NCBI GenBank assembly: GCA_002471975.1
Contig: DKQZ01000036.1
Coordinates: 1-8,402, forward strand
Length of the DNA stretch: 8,402 bases
Reading direction: 5' to 3'
From: Dialister sp. UBA7295
GTDB taxonomy: Bacteria; Bacillota; Negativicutes; Veillonellales; Dialisteraceae
Numbering within the stretch: position 1 is the stretch's first letter; every line of letters begins with the position of its first letter. The notes beneath the pieces were generated by a model. It was not told where the DNA came from, did not search any database, and was given only the letters and a program-made list of their open reading frames with translations. The translations under genes and the position numbers were made by a program. Below are positions 1 through 6,415 of the stretch, piece by piece.

Positions 1-3
1 TTC

Positions 4-36
4 CTGCCGCCTCGGCGGCAGCACCTTCCCGAAATC
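4..36. repeat. GC-rich hairpin repeat, copy A
   Basis: This stretch starts with an 8-bp inverted repeat (4-11 and 14-21, arms CTGCCGCC/GGCGGCAG) followed by a CACCTTCCCGAAATC-like tail. The order of hairpin, CACCT(T/C)CCC and CCGAAATC closely matches the copy at 8293-8331, and the core matches 103-121. I read it as one member of a dispersed non-coding repeat family. The start of the element may lie outside the window. Confidence 0.55.
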
Positions 37-57
37 CCAAATCCGAAGTCCGAAATC
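30..57. repeat. 7-bp tandem repeat, four units
   Basis: Four consecutive 7-bp units are seen: CGAAATC (30-36), CCAAATC (37-43), CGAAGTC (44-50) and CGAAATC (51-57). No gene overlaps them. The unit length is the same as in the array at 4066-4100, whose unit (CACGAAT) is similar when rotated. Function unknown; slipped-strand expansion is the simplest origin. Confidence 0.75.
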
Positions 58-102
58 CGTTCCCCCGCCTGTCTACATTCCCCATATAAATTTCGTACCG
101 TA

Positions 103-121
103 TCAGCGGCACACCTCCCCG
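103..121. repeat. GC-rich repeat, copy B (core only)
   Basis: The 19 bases TCAGCGGCACACCTCCCCG are identical to 8301-8319 near the other end of the window and in the same orientation. A similar but weaker CCCCGAT tail follows. The left arm of the hairpin seen in copies A and C is degraded here (it reads ACCGTA), so this copy probably no longer folds. Confidence 0.7.
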
Positions 122-161
122 ATACCCCCGATTCAAAAGCTTTTTATCCTGAATTTTTCAT

Positions 162-186
162 AAAAAAACGCCCCAAAGGGGCGTTT
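162..186 (-). terminator. Rho-independent terminator of the AEC operon
   Basis: On the minus strand a perfect 9-bp stem (arms 178-186 and 166-174, AAACGCCCC/GGGGCGTTT) with a 3-nt loop runs into a T-tract (A162-A168 on the plus strand). It lies about 20 bases past the stop codon of the AEC gene ending at 205, in the right orientation to end the two-gene AEC transcript. Confidence 0.9.
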
Positions 187-204
187 CATTCACTTACCAC
201 TACC

Positions 205-1182
205 TCACACAATCGGGAACAGCACTCTGGCGAGATAAATCGTCCCCGTCATGGTGATGCAGGAGAGGAACGTACTCATCATGACCAGTTCCGTGGCAAA
301 GTCTTCGCAGTTATGGAATTCCACGGCATAGAGGACGGAATTGACAGCGGCCGGGACGGAGCACATGATGAGGATGCTCTGGGAAATGGTGGGTTCAAAG
401 ATAATGCCAAAGAGTCCCCATACCCGGATGAGGAGATAGGCCACGATCGGTCCACCGATGAGACGGAGGGCACAGCCCAGCCAGGCATCGGGGTCGGAGA
501 AGGAAAGTTTGCTCCGGTGAATCTGCATGCCCAAAGCCACCATGACGATAGCGACTAAGGCAGCTGCGGAATTCTGAAGGATGGGCCATACGAAGGTGGT
601 AGACATATCAAAGCCGGAATATTTGATGGAAAATACGGCCACCAGCGTATAAATGACAGGCATATGGAAAACTACGGAAAGCGCATCCCTCGGGGTGAGC
701 CGTCCCTTTCCCGCCTGGTAGAGTCCCAGGGTATTCAGGAACATATTCATCTGGACCAGCATCATGGTGGCTGCCGCAGAAGCCATAGCAAGATAGGGCG
801 TTTTTCCGTCCACAATGTAGGGGGCATTGGAGAAAACGAGAGCGATCAGGGCGATGCCGATATTTCCATTATTGGAAAACATGGTGCCGTTCTTGAAAGC
901 TTCGATTTTAGACGATGGAAATCCCCGCATTCTCCCCACCAGGGTGGCCAGGATGCCGATGCACACCATAACCAGGAGAGAAATCAGGAAGACGTGGACC
1001 ATGGACATGTCGATTTTCGCCACATAAATGCTGTAGAAAATGAAGCAGGGCAGCACGATGAAGAAAGTGAGCTTCGTGAAAGAAGCCACGTCCATTTTAT
1101 ATTTCCTGTCCAGCACATAGCCGATGAGGACGAAGACCAGAAGGGGCAGGATATTGTCGGAAATAATCTGAAGAAATGCCAT
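205..1182 (-). CDS. AEC family transporter (second gene of AEC pair)
   Basis: This 325-residue integral membrane protein belongs to the auxin efflux carrier/malonate-type family (AEC, Mem_trans fold), secondary carriers of small organic anions or amphipathic compounds. About ten hydrophobic segments span the chain. Family-like marks are the N-terminal ILPLLVFVLIGYVLD (11-25), LPCFIF (44-49), the Asn/Gly-rich SNNGNIGI (103-110) in the first half, ALGMQIHR (216-223) opening the second half, and PAAVNSVLYAVEF (277-289) before the last helix. Length is normal for bacterial members. The ATG at 1182 has GGAGGAATT just upstream, and this SD includes the TGA of the preceding gene at 1192, so the two are co-transcribed and probably translationally coupled. 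It is followed by a terminator. The substrate cannot be read from sequence; malate, lactate or amino-acid export are family possibilities only. Confidence 0.92.
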   Translation of the reverse strand: MAFLQIISDNILPLLVFVLIGYVLDRKYKMDVASFTKLTFFIVLPCFIFYSIYVAKIDMSMVHVFLISLLVMVCIGILATLVGRMRGFPSSKIEAFKNGTMFSNNGNIGIALIALVFSNAPYIVDGKTPYLAMASAAATMMLVQMNMFLNTLGLYQAGKGRLTPRDALSVVFHMPVIYTLVAVFSIKYSGFDMSTTFVWPILQNSAAALVAIVMVALGMQIHRSKLSFSDPDAWLGCALRLIGGPIVAYLLIRVWGLFGIIFEPTISQSILIMCSVPAAVNSVLYAVEFHNCEDFATELVMMSTFLSCITMTGTIYLARVLFPIV

Positions 1183-1191
1183 AATTCCTCC

Positions 1192-2172
1192 TCACATCCC
1201 CAGCGGGAAAAGCAGCCGGGAGAGATAAATGGCCCCGGTCACAGTAACGATGCCGCACACCGTATTAAAGAGTACGGACTGGGTCAGATAGGAAGAATCC
1301 TCCTTGTACTCCGCCCCGTAAATGATGAGGGTCATGGAAGATGGAATGGCGGCAAAGAGGAAGAAAACCTGCTCCGCCACCGCATTCCGGATGCCCAGGC
1401 CAGAGCCCAGTATTTCCAGAATACCGAAGGCCAGAAGAGGCATGACGATGAGCTTTAAGGCCATGGAGGAAATCATGGAAAAATCGGGCTTCTGAAGCCT
1501 GCTCCGGTGAAGCTGGATACCGATGGTGATGGTGACAAGGATGAAGAAAGCCCCATTGAAATGAATGAAAACGGGCCAGAGGAAAGTATGCTGCAGAGGA
1601 ATTTCCGCCATTTTCAGGATGAAAGCCAGAACTGCCGCATAGAGGGCAGGCATTTTCAGAAGATACAGGAAGAATTCGGAAATAGAAGCGCCATGACTCC
1701 GGATGAGGGCCGCGCCAAATACATTGACGCAGATATTCATGACGATCATCAGGATCGCCATGGCCCCCATGGCCTGTGCCAGGTAGGGATGGCTCGCTCC
1801 TTCCGAAAAAGGCGGATGGGTGAAAATCAGCATGATGAGGGCCGCCCCGATATGACCGGAATTGGAAAAGGTGGAAACCGCCTTGAACTCATCCCGCACT
1901 TCCTTCCCAAGACCCAGCCCGTGCCCCAGGATGGAGGAAAGAATATACTGCAGGATCATCAGGATAATGGCCGCCGGAAGGAGCAGGAAATCCGCTTCGC
2001 TCCCCTCATAGCGGTACAGATTGAAGAAAATAAAGCAGGGCAGCATCACCAGCACGATGAGCTTGCTGTAAGTTCCAAGGTCCAGCTTGAATTTGCTGTC
2101 CAGGAACCACCCCGCCCAGACAAAGACCAGGAGCGGCAGGATGTCGTTCCATATTATCGATAAGACCGTCAT
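1192..2172 (-). CDS. AEC family transporter (first gene of AEC pair)
   Basis: A 326-residue paralogue of the next gene, aligning over its full length: ILPLLVFVWAGWFLD (11-25), LPCFIF (44-49), SNSGHIGAALI (103-113), GIQLHRSRL (218-226), PSSMTLIIYGAEY (277-289) and LSRLLFP near the end sit at the same residue numbers. Both are predicted secondary carriers with about ten membrane segments. The frame stays open for 69 more codons upstream (ATG at 2379), but I chose the ATG at 2172: AAAGGGG lies about six bases ahead of it, and the resulting length and N-terminus match the paralogue exactly, whereas the extension is hydrophilic and unlike AEC proteins. The divergence between the two proteins is large enough to suggest different substrates or a two-subunit arrangement, which is inference. 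Confidence 0.9.
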   Translation of the reverse strand: MTVLSIIWNDILPLLVFVWAGWFLDSKFKLDLGTYSKLIVLVMLPCFIFFNLYRYEGSEADFLLLPAAIILMILQYILSSILGHGLGLGKEVRDEFKAVSTFSNSGHIGAALIMLIFTHPPFSEGASHPYLAQAMGAMAILMIVMNICVNVFGAALIRSHGASISEFFLYLLKMPALYAAVLAFILKMAEIPLQHTFLWPVFIHFNGAFFILVTITIGIQLHRSRLQKPDFSMISSMALKLIVMPLLAFGILEILGSGLGIRNAVAEQVFFLFAAIPSSMTLIIYGAEYKEDSSYLTQSVLFNTVCGIVTVTGAIYLSRLLFPLGM

Positions 2173-2224
2173 ATAAACCCCTTTTGTATCCTTTTGAGAA
2201 AGTTTCTTATTACTAGTATTTTTT

Positions 2225-2253
2225 AGTATACATCGAAATGGCAGGAGAATAAA
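2225..2253 (-). promoter_or_regulatory. Candidate promoter for the AEC operon
   Basis: On the minus strand TATACT (2225-2230, five of six to the -10 consensus) lies 17 bases from TTTATT (2248-2253, only three of six to the -35 consensus). Transcription would start near 2218, giving a leader of about 46 bases. The -35 is poor, so this is the best candidate seen and not a firm call; it might need an activator. Confidence 0.35.
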
Positions 2254-2525
2254 GGGGGAAATCAGCTCTGACGATTCTTCATAAATCCCTGCCGGGCATG
2301 AAAACCTGTCTTCTAATTTAAAACCCTTTTCCGGTAATCCCTTTGATTTTAGAATGGATTTTTTCAATTCTATGGTCACGTTGAAACTGATGGCAGATGA
2401 TCAGTATGGATTCGGCCGTCCTTGCTAAATTCAGGAAATAGTCTATGAATATATCACGATAAAGATCGATACCATTTACGGAATACCGCTCTTCTATCCA
2501 TATCTATATGAAAATTCTGTTCAAA

Positions 2526-2571
2526 GAGGAAAACGTTGCTGCTTATTTCCCAAGCATCAGCCGTCTTCCTC
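2526..2571 (-). other. Long inverted repeat after the ATPase gene
   Basis: Arms 2526-2535 and 2562-2571 (GAGGAAAACG with CGTCTTCCTC) pair over 10 positions including one G-T wobble, and the inside can add a further AAGC/GCTT plus AGC/GCT stem around a bulge. It begins about 18 bases past the stop codon of the ATPase gene at 2589. On the minus strand only three T follow the stem, so it would be a weak terminator or an mRNA 3'-end stabiliser. Confidence 0.45.
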
Positions 2572-2588
2572 AAAAAGGTGAGTAACTT

Positions 2589-3884
2589 TTACAGGCAATG
2601 AACTGCATAGAGAGGTATATTGGTTACCCACTCCTGCTCTTCATAGTCATTCATGGACAGGCGCCACGTAATCACAGGATGATATTTATCATAATAGGCC
2701 CGCAAACTTTTGGCATGCACATTTGTCTCCGCTTTTACTTCTACCGGCAGCACATCCATTCCTTTCTGAACCATAAAGTCCAGCTCATATTTATTGCTTT
2801 CGGACGTGAAATAATAAGGCTCATAAAGGGTGTCACAAATAAACTGCTGGCATACATACTGCTCTGTCAAGGCTCCTTTGAATTCTGTAAATGCCCGGTT
2901 TCCTTCCAGCAGCGCCCTGGCATCCAGACTGCTTATGGCACTGAGCAGACCAACATCCAGGAAAAACAATTTATAAGCTGTCTCTTCTTCATAGGCTTTT
3001 AACGGTATAGCCGGTTTCGTAACGCGACTGACTTTAGTAATCAGTCCGCAATCCTGCAGCCATTGGATAGCCATTTCAAAATCTTTAGCTCTGGCCCCCT
3101 TCTTTACCTGTCCAAAGAAAAATTTTCTGTTCTCTTTCGCCAGCTGTCCCGGAATCGCATTCCATACCATACGCACTCTTGGAAGTTCTCTGTCTTTGAT
3201 GTGTTTGCCAAAGTCCGCTTCATACAGGGTCAACAATTCTTTTTGCAATTCACGAACTGACTCATAATCTTTTGTCTCTGTGAAAAGCTGTACCGCTTCA
3301 GGCATTCCTCCGATGAAGTAATAATTTTTCAGCCAGAAGATAAACTTATCCCTGAATGCAGTGATCATATCCCACATCTTACGGTCCAGCAGCCCGGCAA
3401 GACTTTCCTCACCGAGGGCTTTCAAAAACTCGTAGAAGGACATGGGATGCAAAGTTAATATGTTTACTTTGCCAACAGGGAAGGAAACTCCTTCATGAAT
3501 GGCCATACCCAATAGCGAACCGGCAGCCATCACATGATATTCTGAACCGTTTTCGGCAAAATATTTTAATGCCGTAATGGCATTGGGTGCTTCCTGTATT
3601 TCATCAAAGATAATTAATGTATCGCCAGGTGTTACCTTAACTCCTGTCTCTGCATTAATAGCCAGCAGAATCCGATCAATTGAAAAATCAAGGGAGAAAA
3701 CATTTTTCATTCTTTCGTTATGATCAAAATTGATATAAGCCGTCTTCTGATAATACTGCCGGCCAAAATTTTTCATAAGCCATGTCTTGCCTACCTGCCT
3801 GGCCCCTTTCAGGATTAAAGGTTTTCTTCGGGGCGAGTCTTTCCATTCTATCAGCTTTTTCATCAGCCTTCGTTCCAAGTCCAT
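2589..3884 (-). CDS. AAA (AAA_14) ATPase with DUF4143 C-terminal domain
   Basis: This 431-residue protein is a soluble P-loop ATPase of the widespread AAA_14/DUF4143 type. The Walker A motif is GARQVGKT (27-34), Walker B is LIIFDE (90-95), and a sensor-like AAGSLLG follows (120-126). The DUF4143 half covers about 200-431 and carries nuclease-like spacing: E341, then D369 in YELDF, then E382-V-K384 in LPVEVKA, as in PD-(D/E)XK folds. The cellular role of the family is not established; members are scattered, mobile and often in many copies per genome. The ATG at 3884 was preferred because AAGG stands six bases upstream and the N-terminus (M-D-L-E-R-R, then KLIEWK) fits the family. An in-frame GTG at 3929 would add 15 residues encoded by the upstream repeats and lacks a well-placed SD. 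The gene appears monocistronic. Its sequence is more AT-rich than its neighbours, compatible with horizontal acquisition. Confidence 0.88.
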   Translation of the reverse strand: MDLERRLMKKLIEWKDSPRRKPLILKGARQVGKTWLMKNFGRQYYQKTAYINFDHNERMKNVFSLDFSIDRILLAINAETGVKVTPGDTLIIFDEIQEAPNAITALKYFAENGSEYHVMAAGSLLGMAIHEGVSFPVGKVNILTLHPMSFYEFLKALGEESLAGLLDRKMWDMITAFRDKFIFWLKNYYFIGGMPEAVQLFTETKDYESVRELQKELLTLYEADFGKHIKDRELPRVRMVWNAIPGQLAKENRKFFFGQVKKGARAKDFEMAIQWLQDCGLITKVSRVTKPAIPLKAYEEETAYKLFFLDVGLLSAISSLDARALLEGNRAFTEFKGALTEQYVCQQFICDTLYEPYYFTSESNKYELDFMVQKGMDVLPVEVKAETNVHAKSLRAYYDKYHPVITWRLSMNDYEEQEWVTNIPLYAVHCL

Positions 3885-3894
3885 CACCAGCCTT

Positions 3895-3973
3895 ACATTT
3901 TTTAGAATGAAACAGTATACCAATTTCACATTTTTTAGAACATCTCCCTTTGGTAATTATACAATTTTAAGAA
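3895..3973. repeat. Three 13-bp direct repeats at exact 33-bp period upstream of the ATPase gene
   Basis: ACATTTTTTAGAA occurs at 3895-3907 and identically at 3928-3940; an 11-of-13 copy (ACAATTTTAAGAA) is at 3961-3973. Starts are exactly 33 bases apart, about three helical turns, so bound proteins would share one face of the DNA. Sequence between the copies is not conserved. The outermost copy lies within the spacer of the candidate promoter and the other two lie in the leader, the usual layout of a repressor-type operator series. Which protein would bind is unknown. Confidence 0.7.
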
Positions 3974-3985
3974 TATATCTGTAAA
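3956..3985 (-). promoter_or_regulatory. Sigma-70-type promoter of the ATPase gene
   Basis: On the minus strand a perfect TATAAT (3956-3961) is preceded, after an 18-base spacer, by TTTACA (3980-3985, five of six to consensus). Transcription would start near 3949, giving a leader of about 65 bases. The third 13-bp repeat (3961-3973) fills much of the spacer, so a protein bound there would block the polymerase. Confidence 0.65.
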
Positions 3986-4028
3986 TCCTATACTTTCATT
4001 TCTCCCTCTCTGATGAGCCATCAAATAC

Positions 4029-4060
4029 AAAAAGGGCGCCCTTTATTTCCAAAGGCGCCC
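4029..4060 (-). terminator. Rho-independent terminator of the two-component operon
   Basis: On the minus strand the arms 4051-4060 (GGGCGCCTTT) and 4034-4044 (AAAGGGCGCCC) form a 10-bp stem with one bulged base and a short loop, followed by five T (A4029-A4033 on the plus strand). It lies about 80 bases after the stop codon of the response regulator, with a 7-bp tandem array between gene and terminator. Confidence 0.85.
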
Positions 4061-4065
4061 ACCTT

Positions 4066-4100
4066 CACGAATCACGAACCACGAATCACGAATCACGACC
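4066..4100. repeat. 7-bp tandem repeat, five units
   Basis: Five contiguous units: CACGAAT (4066-4072), CACGAAC (4073-4079), CACGAAT (4080-4086), CACGAAT (4087-4093) and CACGACC (4094-4100). The array lies between the response-regulator stop codon and its terminator, so it would be transcribed in the 3' untranslated region. It has the same period and a similar composition to the array at 30-57. Confidence 0.9.
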
Positions 4101-4139
4101 ATCCTGATGTCACTTCTCATAATCCGCACTATGTTCGGA

Positions 4140-4826
4140 TTACGGTTTAAACTTATACCCCACGCCCCAGATGGTCAAAATATGCTTCGGATTAGCGGGA
4201 TCTTCTTCCACGGCCTCGCGGAGGCGATTGATATGGACAGGGATGGTGGCCGTATTTCCCAGGGAGTCCATGCTCCAGATTTTCGTATAGAGGGCTTCCC
4301 GGCTGTAAACCATGTCCGCATGGACCATGAGGAATTCAAGGAGCTGGAATTCCTTGTTCGGCAGTTCTTTTTCCTCACCCCTCACGTAAATGCGATGGGT
4401 ATCGGATTCCAGGGTGATGCCGCTGATGGAGATTTTCTTTTTATCTTCTTTCTTTCCTTTGAGCCTTTCGTACTGGGCCAGCTGGGCCTTCACCCGGGCC
4501 ACAAGGACACCGGGAGAGAAGGGCTTTTCGATGTATTCATCAGCCCCAAAGCCAAGGCCCCGGATTTTGTCGATGTCCGTCCGTCTGGCAGTGACCATCA
4601 TGATGGGGATGTCGATCTTATCCCGCAGTTTCCGCACGATCTGGAAACCGTCCATTCCCGGCAGCATGACGTCAAGGAGGATCAGGTCATATTCTCCCGT
4701 CAATGCTTCCTGGAGGCCCATGGTGCCGTTTTCTTCCACATGGACTTCATAGCCCGAGACTTCCAGATAATCCTTTTCAATGGATGCGATATCATCATCA
4801 TCTTCGATAATCAGTATTTTCTTCAT
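4140..4826 (-). CDS. OmpR/PhoB-family response regulator
   Basis: A 228-residue DNA-binding response regulator. The receiver domain (about 1-118) has the acidic pocket D9/D10, the phospho-accepting D52 in LILLDVMLPGMDG, the switch residue T79 and K101 in the EKPF motif. The C-terminal winged helix (about 132-228) has the PNKEFQLLEFL, YSREALYTKIW and VHINRLREAVEEDP segments and ends in the typical ILTIWGVGYKF. No domain is missing. Its ATG overlaps the TGA of the kinase gene in ATGA (4823-4826), with GGAGG six bases upstream inside the kinase gene, so the pair is translationally coupled. Expected role: cytoplasmic transcription factor phosphorylated by the kinase, binding tandem direct repeats as dimers. 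The repeat at 6354-6370 is a plausible target. The regulon and the exact orthologue cannot be named. Confidence 0.95.
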   Translation of the reverse strand: MKKILIIEDDDDIASIEKDYLEVSGYEVHVEENGTMGLQEALTGEYDLILLDVMLPGMDGFQIVRKLRDKIDIPIMMVTARRTDIDKIRGLGFGADEYIEKPFSPGVLVARVKAQLAQYERLKGKKEDKKKISISGITLESDTHRIYVRGEEKELPNKEFQLLEFLMVHADMVYSREALYTKIWSMDSLGNTATIPVHINRLREAVEEDPANPKHILTIWGVGYKFKP

Positions 4827-6283
4827 GGTTCCTCCAATGGCAGGTCCAGCCTGACTTCCAGCCCGTGAGGGGCGGCATTACGAAATTCCACGTTTCCATT
4901 CATCAGGTCCATGGCCCTTTTCACGATGGCAAGGCCAAGACCGCTTCCCTGATCCGTTTTACTTCGAGCCTTATCGGTACGGTAAAAGGCTTCCGTCAAT
5001 TTCTTCAGCGATTCCTCCGTCACTCCGGGGCCGTCATCGGTGACGAGAAGGAGAGCCTTATTTCCTTCTTTTTTCACCCGGACCTGTACATGGACCAAGT
5101 CCTTCGTCTTGTAACGGATGCTGTTGGAAATCAGGTTTTCCCCCACCCGCTCCAGGAGGAGGGGATTCATTTTCACTTTTATATTTTCCTGCGCTTCCAC
5201 CGTGACCAGGGCACCCCGCTTCTTCCAGCCCAGTTCATTGTCCGCCACAAACCGTTTGGCCGATTCGGAAAGGTCCACTGTTTCCAGGGGCAGCGCTTTT
5301 TCGCCCAGGTCCAGTTTGGAGAGAAGGAAAAGCTGCTCCACCATGCGATTCAGGACTTCCGTCTTCCGGGCAATCACATGAAGGTAACGGTCCTGCATTT
5401 CAGGAGTCGAGGCCACATGGTCGATGAGTCCCTCCACATAGGCCCGGATGGCGGTGATGGGGGTCCGGATGTCATGGGCCATGGAGGCGATGAGCTGTTT
5501 CCGGTTTTCCTCATTTTCCGCTTCCTCTGCCAGCGATTTTTTCAGTTTCCCGGCCATCAGGTTGAAAGCATCGATGGCCGGCATGAATTCATCGTGATGA
5601 TCATAGGAAATAGAAATATCCAGATTTCCTTTCCTGATCTCTCCCGCTCCTTTTTCCAGTTCCTTCAGGGGTCTCAGGATGCGTCCCATGATGAACCGGG
5701 AGAGAAGCCAGCTCACCACTACAATGAGGATGAGGAGCACGATTTCTATAAATCTTGTGGTGAAGTGAAAAGCCCTCTCGATGGCCCCATCATTCCGATG
5801 CCAGGGCTTGTGGGCTATGACGTAGACATCATAGGGCTCCTGACGGACAAATTTCCTTTCCACGAACTGGTACCGGTCCCCATCGGTCAGACTGTAACTG
5901 TCATTATGATTTCCGGTCAGCCGGCCCGTGACCCCGCTGTTTTTCAGGGCTTCCACTTCGATCTCCAGGACATCATTGCCGTATTCGTAAAAAACTTTCC
6001 CCTTCTTTTCCACCAGAATGTAAGTCTCTACAGGATCCGTCAGTTCCATGACCCAGGCTGCCTGATCCAGTTCGCGATGGTGCCGGAGAGTATGGAAAAT
6101 CATGCCCTTCACCGCATTGGATATGATGTTGAACTGGAAAGAGCTTTCCGCCATCACATGATTGCCGCTCTCCGCATAGAGGAAAAGCCCCCCGAAAGCG
6201 GCGGCCAGAATGAAAAGGGTCATGAGGAATGGCAGGACACAGACTGCTATATGCGATAAAATCAAGCTTTTTTTGATAGTCAT
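4823..6283 (-). CDS. Membrane sensor histidine kinase (HAMP, HisKA, HATPase_c)
   Basis: A 486-residue kinase in the inner membrane. TM1 is at about 6-36, an extracytoplasmic sensor region of about 140 residues follows (37-177), TM2 is at about 178-197, and HAMP at 198-250. The HisKA box SMAHDIRTP has the phospho-accepting H270 followed by D271, the E/D-R-T-P pattern of OmpR-partner kinases. The ATP-binding domain shows the N box (ENLISN, N383 and N387), G1 DDGPG (416-420), F433 and G2 GSGLGL (446-451). The sensor domain has no family I recognise. Start: ATG at 6283 has GAGG six bases upstream and puts a lysine pair right before TM1; ATG at 6286 is adjacent, and ATG at 6331 would add 16 hydrophilic residues with a badly spaced SD. 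The kinase precedes the regulator, the reverse of the commonest order. Confidence 0.92.
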   Translation of the reverse strand: MTIKKSLILSHIAVCVLPFLMTLFILAAAFGGLFLYAESGNHVMAESSFQFNIISNAVKGMIFHTLRHHRELDQAAWVMELTDPVETYILVEKKGKVFYEYGNDVLEIEVEALKNSGVTGRLTGNHNDSYSLTDGDRYQFVERKFVRQEPYDVYVIAHKPWHRNDGAIERAFHFTTRFIEIVLLILIVVVSWLLSRFIMGRILRPLKELEKGAGEIRKGNLDISISYDHHDEFMPAIDAFNLMAGKLKKSLAEEAENEENRKQLIASMAHDIRTPITAIRAYVEGLIDHVASTPEMQDRYLHVIARKTEVLNRMVEQLFLLSKLDLGEKALPLETVDLSESAKRFVADNELGWKKRGALVTVEAQENIKVKMNPLLLERVGENLISNSIRYKTKDLVHVQVRVKKEGNKALLLVTDDGPGVTEESLKKLTEAFYRTDKARSKTDQGSGLGLAIVKRAMDLMNGNVEFRNAAPHGLEVRLDLPLEEP

Positions 6284-6353
6284 CATGCACCTCGTATTTC
6301 TATTTCCTTTATCATACCGATGGAGTTTCATTCCTGCAACCTTGCACCCCTCC

Positions 6354-6370
6354 AGTTTAATATTTGTTTA
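6354..6370 (+). promoter_or_regulatory. PhoP-box-like direct repeat in the divergent region
   Basis: AGTTTA (6354-6359) and TGTTTA (6365-6370) are separated by five bases, so the hexamers repeat every 11 bp. This fits the enterobacterial PhoP box, (T/G)GTTTA-N5-(T/G)GTTTA, except for the first base, and the general tandem-site layout used by OmpR-family regulators. It lies between the kinase gene (starting at 6283, minus) and the glycosyltransferase gene (6480, plus) and could serve both. Binding by the adjacent regulator is inference. Confidence 0.45.
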
Positions 6371-6408
6371 AACTTACCTACAAAATCCTTCAAAAGCGAA
6401 GTGTAGAG

Positions 6409-6414
6409 TATAGA
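6409..6414 (+). promoter_or_regulatory. Weak -10 candidate for the glycosyltransferase gene
   Basis: TATAGA (four of six to the -10 consensus) is the best plus-strand -10 in the divergent region; no acceptable -35 is found 16-18 bases upstream. A promoter without a -35 would fit activator dependence, with the direct repeat at 6354-6370 upstream. Confidence is low. Confidence 0.25.
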
Positions 6415-6415
6415 C

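Larger units (their letters stand above)
2173..2588. other. 416-base non-coding gap between ATPase and AEC genes
   Basis: I see no convincing gene here. On the minus strand a short open stretch (roughly 2456-2588) follows the ATPase stop but has no start codon with an SD and no recognisable family. The gap holds a weak promoter candidate for the AEC pair (2225-2253), an 8-bp palindrome TACTAGTA (2211-2218) close to the expected transcription start, and a large inverted repeat (2526-2571). Confidence 0.6.

Noticed and set aside
664..1458. Plus-strand open frame (264 codons) across the two AEC genes
   Set aside because: It runs antisense through the end of one AEC gene and the start of the other, with His/Gln/Glu-rich composition typical of shadows of membrane-protein genes.
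2456..2588. Remnant gene or ATPase C-terminal extension downstream of 2589
   Set aside because: A minus-strand frame of about 44 codons is open here, but it has no credible start and matches no family I know; the ATPase already has a complete C-terminal domain.
3895..3973. Miniature CRISPR array
   Set aside because: The repeats are only 13 bp, AT-rich and three in number, one of them crossing a promoter, and there are no cas genes. An operator series fits better.
4107..4868. Plus-strand open frame (253 codons) opposite the response regulator
   Set aside because: Antisense to a complete OmpR-type regulator, with no recognisable domain and no proper ribosome binding site.
4865..6259. Long plus-strand open frame (464 codons) opposite the kinase gene
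   Set aside because: It lies entirely antisense to a kinase with all catalytic motifs intact, has His/Gln/Arg-rich low-quality composition, and no SD-backed start. It is a by-product of codon usage in the real gene.
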